Below are positions 62,039-64,000 of a stretch of DNA of 64,000 bases, piece by piece. Each line of letters opens with the position of its first letter. Position 1 is the first letter of the stretch. The stretch lies in NCBI RefSeq assembly GCF_010093625.1, contig NW_022985389.1:60250-124249 (forward strand), given 5' to 3'. The position numbers and the translations under genes are program-made. The notes beneath the pieces were generated by a model. It was not told where the DNA came from. It made no database searches and worked only from the letters and a program-made list of their open reading frames with translations. The DNA is from Macroventuria anomochaeta. Taxonomy: Eukaryota > Ascomycota > Dothideomycetes > Pleosporales > Didymellaceae.

Positions 62039-64000
62039 TTATCGGTACCATCCTGTGAGTCCCGCTGGATCTGGTATCTCAGCGTCGTGCGTAGGTCCTA
62101 CAACGTAGCGCTCTACGCTGTCAAGGCCAAGTTGTTTGACAAATTTGTCGTGCTTCTGCCTCACTAGTGACTTGGTGAGTCCGTCAGCTGGCATATCTGC
62201 TGTTGGACACCAAACAATGTGTAGGCGCTCGCTCTGTACTTCCTGCCTGAGCCACATCTGATGCGTATCCACATGGCGTAGCTTCGTGTGTAGCTTGTCG
62301 TCCTGCTTTGTGACTATACCTACAGTCTGCTCGTTGTCGCAGTAGATGATGGGCCTCGCATCTGGGCTGAAGTTAATGTGCTTGAATACTCTGTTCCACC
62401 ACTCCATTTCTCCTCCAGCTACTGACAATGCCATCAGCTCTGCTTCTGTAGTCGACTTTGTGACAGATCGTTGTCGCGTTGCCTTCCAGTCTATACACAT
62501 GCCGTACAGCTTGAACAGGTATCCATACGAGCTCTGTCGGGACTCTACATCGTCAGCAAACGCTGCGTCAGATGCTCCATAGAACGTGGACAGATTGTTG
62601 AATTGGTTGATGTAAGTTGTGTTGTTCCTTGATTGTTTACACGCTCCAATAGCAAGGTACTTGGTACCAAGCAGATATCTCCACACATGTCTTGCAGCTG
62701 CTAGGTGCTTCTGTCCAGGGTTCTGTAGGTGGCGTGCTAAGACTGAGTGTGCTCGTGACACATCAGGCCTTGTGAATGTCGATATATAGGCCAGTGATCC
62801 TACTAACTGCTGGTATGTCTGTGTACGGTTGATGTTTGGCTCCTCTTCGCTCGGCTGCAGGTAGCTCTCGGTCAACGGTACGGCTGGGTATCTTCCTGAT
62901 GTTTGAGCCAGGTCAAACTTCACTGACACCTTGTCAATGAACGAGTCTTGTACCAGTCGTATAGTTCCTGTGGTCCAATCTCTTACTACGCGTACGCCCA
63001 GGAACCACTTCAGGTCTCCTAGACTCCGTATGTCATACGCTGCCTTAAGTTGCTTCTCAAACTGACTGTGATACTCAAGTTGCTGTGGGTGTACCAGAAC
63101 AACTATATCGTCCACGTAGAAGAATACAATCAGTTGATCACTCGTGAACAGGCACGGTACGTCCTTGATTGGCCTTAATCCCATTCTTATCAATGTCTCT
63201 TTCAGATGCTTGTACCACAACAGTGGCGCGTCTTTCAAGCCATATAGGGCTCTCTTCAACTCCAGTAGTTCACCCATCTGTTGGACAAATGGCTCTGGTG
63301 TACGTACGTAGACGAGTTGGTCTAGTGGTGCGTTGAGGAATGCGTTGAGCACATCGTACTGATATGCCTGTAGGCCAAATGCAGCTGCTATTGCCATCAA
63401 CAGCCGGAACACACATGCTGCTAGTGTAGCTGCGTATGTGTCTCCCCATTCATCCTGTAGGTCTCCTCTGACAACTAGCCTTGCCTTGTATTTGTATAGA
63501 TATCCGTCTTCGTCGAACTTGTACGTGAATACCCACTTCAGAGGCAGTATCTGTGTCTCAGCTGCTGCTGCTGCTGTTGCTGTCGTTGCAAAGCAGCCTT
63601 TTTTCTCACAGCTAGTGAACTCTGTACGTGCTGCTTCTTGGAACTCCTGTCCATGTAGGTGTCGTTCTAGGTCTTTCCACCTACGTGGAGGTGCTGGGAG
63701 CTGGTCTCTGTGTAGTCGCGTACGAGGTGCCTCACCCAGTAGCTTCACAGATTGTGACGGATTGACAGCCAGGGCAAATGCTGCATAATATGATCCCAGC
63801 GTACGTCGCTGTCTTCTTGACGTCAACACGTTTGCCTCGTCAATGTGGCTGCTAATCTCTTCTCTCCTTGGAGCGTTGTTCGAATGTCGATCTGGAGCCT
63901 CTGCTTCTGCAGGGATAGTATGCCAGCCTCGTGGCATCTCTACAGTCTCCTGACTGCTCTCAGCTGTCTCCTGGCCATCGCTAACAGTGTTCGGACTGTT
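62039..64000 (-). CDS. Copia Pol polyprotein, reverse transcriptase and RNase H, partial
   Basis: The frame is open without a stop from the window edge to 62039, so its start is outside. RT begins with ILPLKWVFTYKFDEDGYLYK and KARLVVRGDLQDEWGDTYAA, continues LQAYQYDVLNAFLNAPLDQL and LKRALYGLKDAPLLWYKHLK, and has the catalytic FFYVDDIVVLV. RNase H follows: LSTFYGASDAAFADDVESRQ, KSTTEAELMALSVAGGEMEW and IIYCDNEQTVGI. LRHVDTHQMWLRQEV and the C-terminal tail are typical of copia. Catalytic residues (YVDD, and the D/E/D of RNase H) are present and no lesion is visible over 650 codons, so this copy is young and may be active. A homopeptide ATATAAAAAE tract lies between integrase-side and RT-side sequence. 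Confidence 0.95.
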   Translation of the reverse strand, partial: NSPNTVSDGQETAESSQETVEMPRGWHTIPAEAEAPDRHSNNAPRREEISSHIDEANVLTSRRQRRTLGSYYAAFALAVNPSQSVKLLGEAPRTRLHRDQLPAPPRRWKDLERHLHGQEFQEAARTEFTSCEKKGCFATTATAAAAAETQILPLKWVFTYKFDEDGYLYKYKARLVVRGDLQDEWGDTYAATLAACVFRLLMAIAAAFGLQAYQYDVLNAFLNAPLDQLVYVRTPEPFVQQMGELLELKRALYGLKDAPLLWYKHLKETLIRMGLRPIKDVPCLFTSDQLIVFFYVDDIVVLVHPQQLEYHSQFEKQLKAAYDIRSLGDLKWFLGVRVVRDWTTGTIRLVQDSFIDKVSVKFDLAQTSGRYPAVPLTESYLQPSEEEPNINRTQTYQQLVGSLAYISTFTRPDVSRAHSVLARHLQNPGQKHLAAARHVWRYLLGTKYLAIGACKQSRNNTTYINQFNNLSTFYGASDAAFADDVESRQSSYGYLFKLYGMCIDWKATRQRSVTKSTTEAELMALSVAGGEMEWWNRVFKHINFSPDARPIIYCDNEQTVGIVTKQDDKLHTKLRHVDTHQMWLRQEVQSERLHIVWCPTADMPADGLTKSLVRQKHDKFVKQLGLDSVERYVVGPTHDAEIPDPAGLTGWYR

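Larger units (their letters stand above)
61777..64000 (-). mobile_element. Ty1/copia retrotransposon, 3' part, continuing past the window
   Basis: The unit consists of the 3' LTR (61777-61999), a polypurine tract and the RT-RNase H part of pol, all on the minus strand. The 5' half lies beyond 64000. The target was a DUF3435 gene. The flank next to the LTR is CTTAA (61772-61776), which would be the target duplication if it recurs at the other end. Confidence 0.85.

Noticed and set aside
60787..64000. An intact Starship element
   Set aside because: The recombinase is only a decayed C-terminal half, and no boundaries or target site are visible; only a remnant can be claimed.
1..64000. tRNA, rRNA or other structured RNA genes
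   Set aside because: I scanned by eye for the tRNA B-box (GGTTCGAATCC-like) on both strands and found no example in a cloverleaf context. A covariance search could still find one.

Overview
The window looks like nuclear DNA of a filamentous ascomycete, most likely a Dothideomycete of the Pleosporales type (inference from gene families, not from a search). Genes carry short GT-AG introns of about 47-60 bp with CTAAC/CTGAC-like branch sites. Families present are typical of such fungi: Zn2Cys6 regulators, MFS transporters, HET proteins, DUF4419, DUF7924, DUF3435, a proteinase-K-like subtilase and a mitochondrial ATP12 chaperone. Gene density is low, and much of the window is transposon remains and broken genes.

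Layout. 1-9.7 kb: a conserved hypothetical gene (942-2732, minus), a decayed DUF4419 gene (4925-6154) and a five-exon sugar transporter (7889-9724). 9.7-16.8 kb: a HET gene broken by a 232-bp MITE, a DHA1-type MFS exporter (12873-14690, minus) and a frameshifted HET-tail-like gene. 17.2-22.2 kb: the most housekeeping-like part, with a 1040-residue Zn2Cys6 regulator (minus) divergent from ATP12 (plus). 22.9-28.9 kb: three neighbouring genes for a coiled-coil protein, a P-loop GTPase and a substrate-domain-less Hsp70-like ATPase; the last two share a 544-bp divergent promoter. 29.3-36.6 kb: a (CTT)n tract with an assembly gap, an F-box/ankyrin gene built of 99-bp near-identical repeats, LTR-like repeats with 18-bp minisatellites, and a Tc1/mariner tail. 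36.8-47.2 kb: a small kinase, a hypothetical gene with an in-frame stop, a short Zn2Cys6 protein, an SHB17-like phosphatase, a DUF7924 gene with an in-frame stop, and a TPR gene truncated by nested repeats. 47.5-52.9 kb: a four-TM protein, a subtilase pseudogene, pogo and zinc-finger fragments, and a UbiA prenyltransferase. 53-64 kb: Ty3 gag remains, an intact five-exon Zn2Cys6 regulator (55667-57964), a lineage-type hypothetical gene, a DUF3435 (Starship-captain-type) recombinase remnant, and a Ty1/copia element running off the right edge.

How it fits together. No biosynthetic backbone enzyme is visible, so this is not a recognisable metabolite cluster. The window reads as a dynamic accessory region. 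Incompatibility and NLR-type genes (two HET relatives, a TPR tail, an F-box/ankyrin gene) and recombinase or retroelement remains surround islands of intact genes. Several nonsense codons could be C-to-T changes, as repeat-induced point mutation makes. The most promising unit for new biology is the 22.9-28.9 kb coiled-coil/GTPase/Hsp70-like module. Next are the concerted ankyrin array and the DUF3435 remnant.
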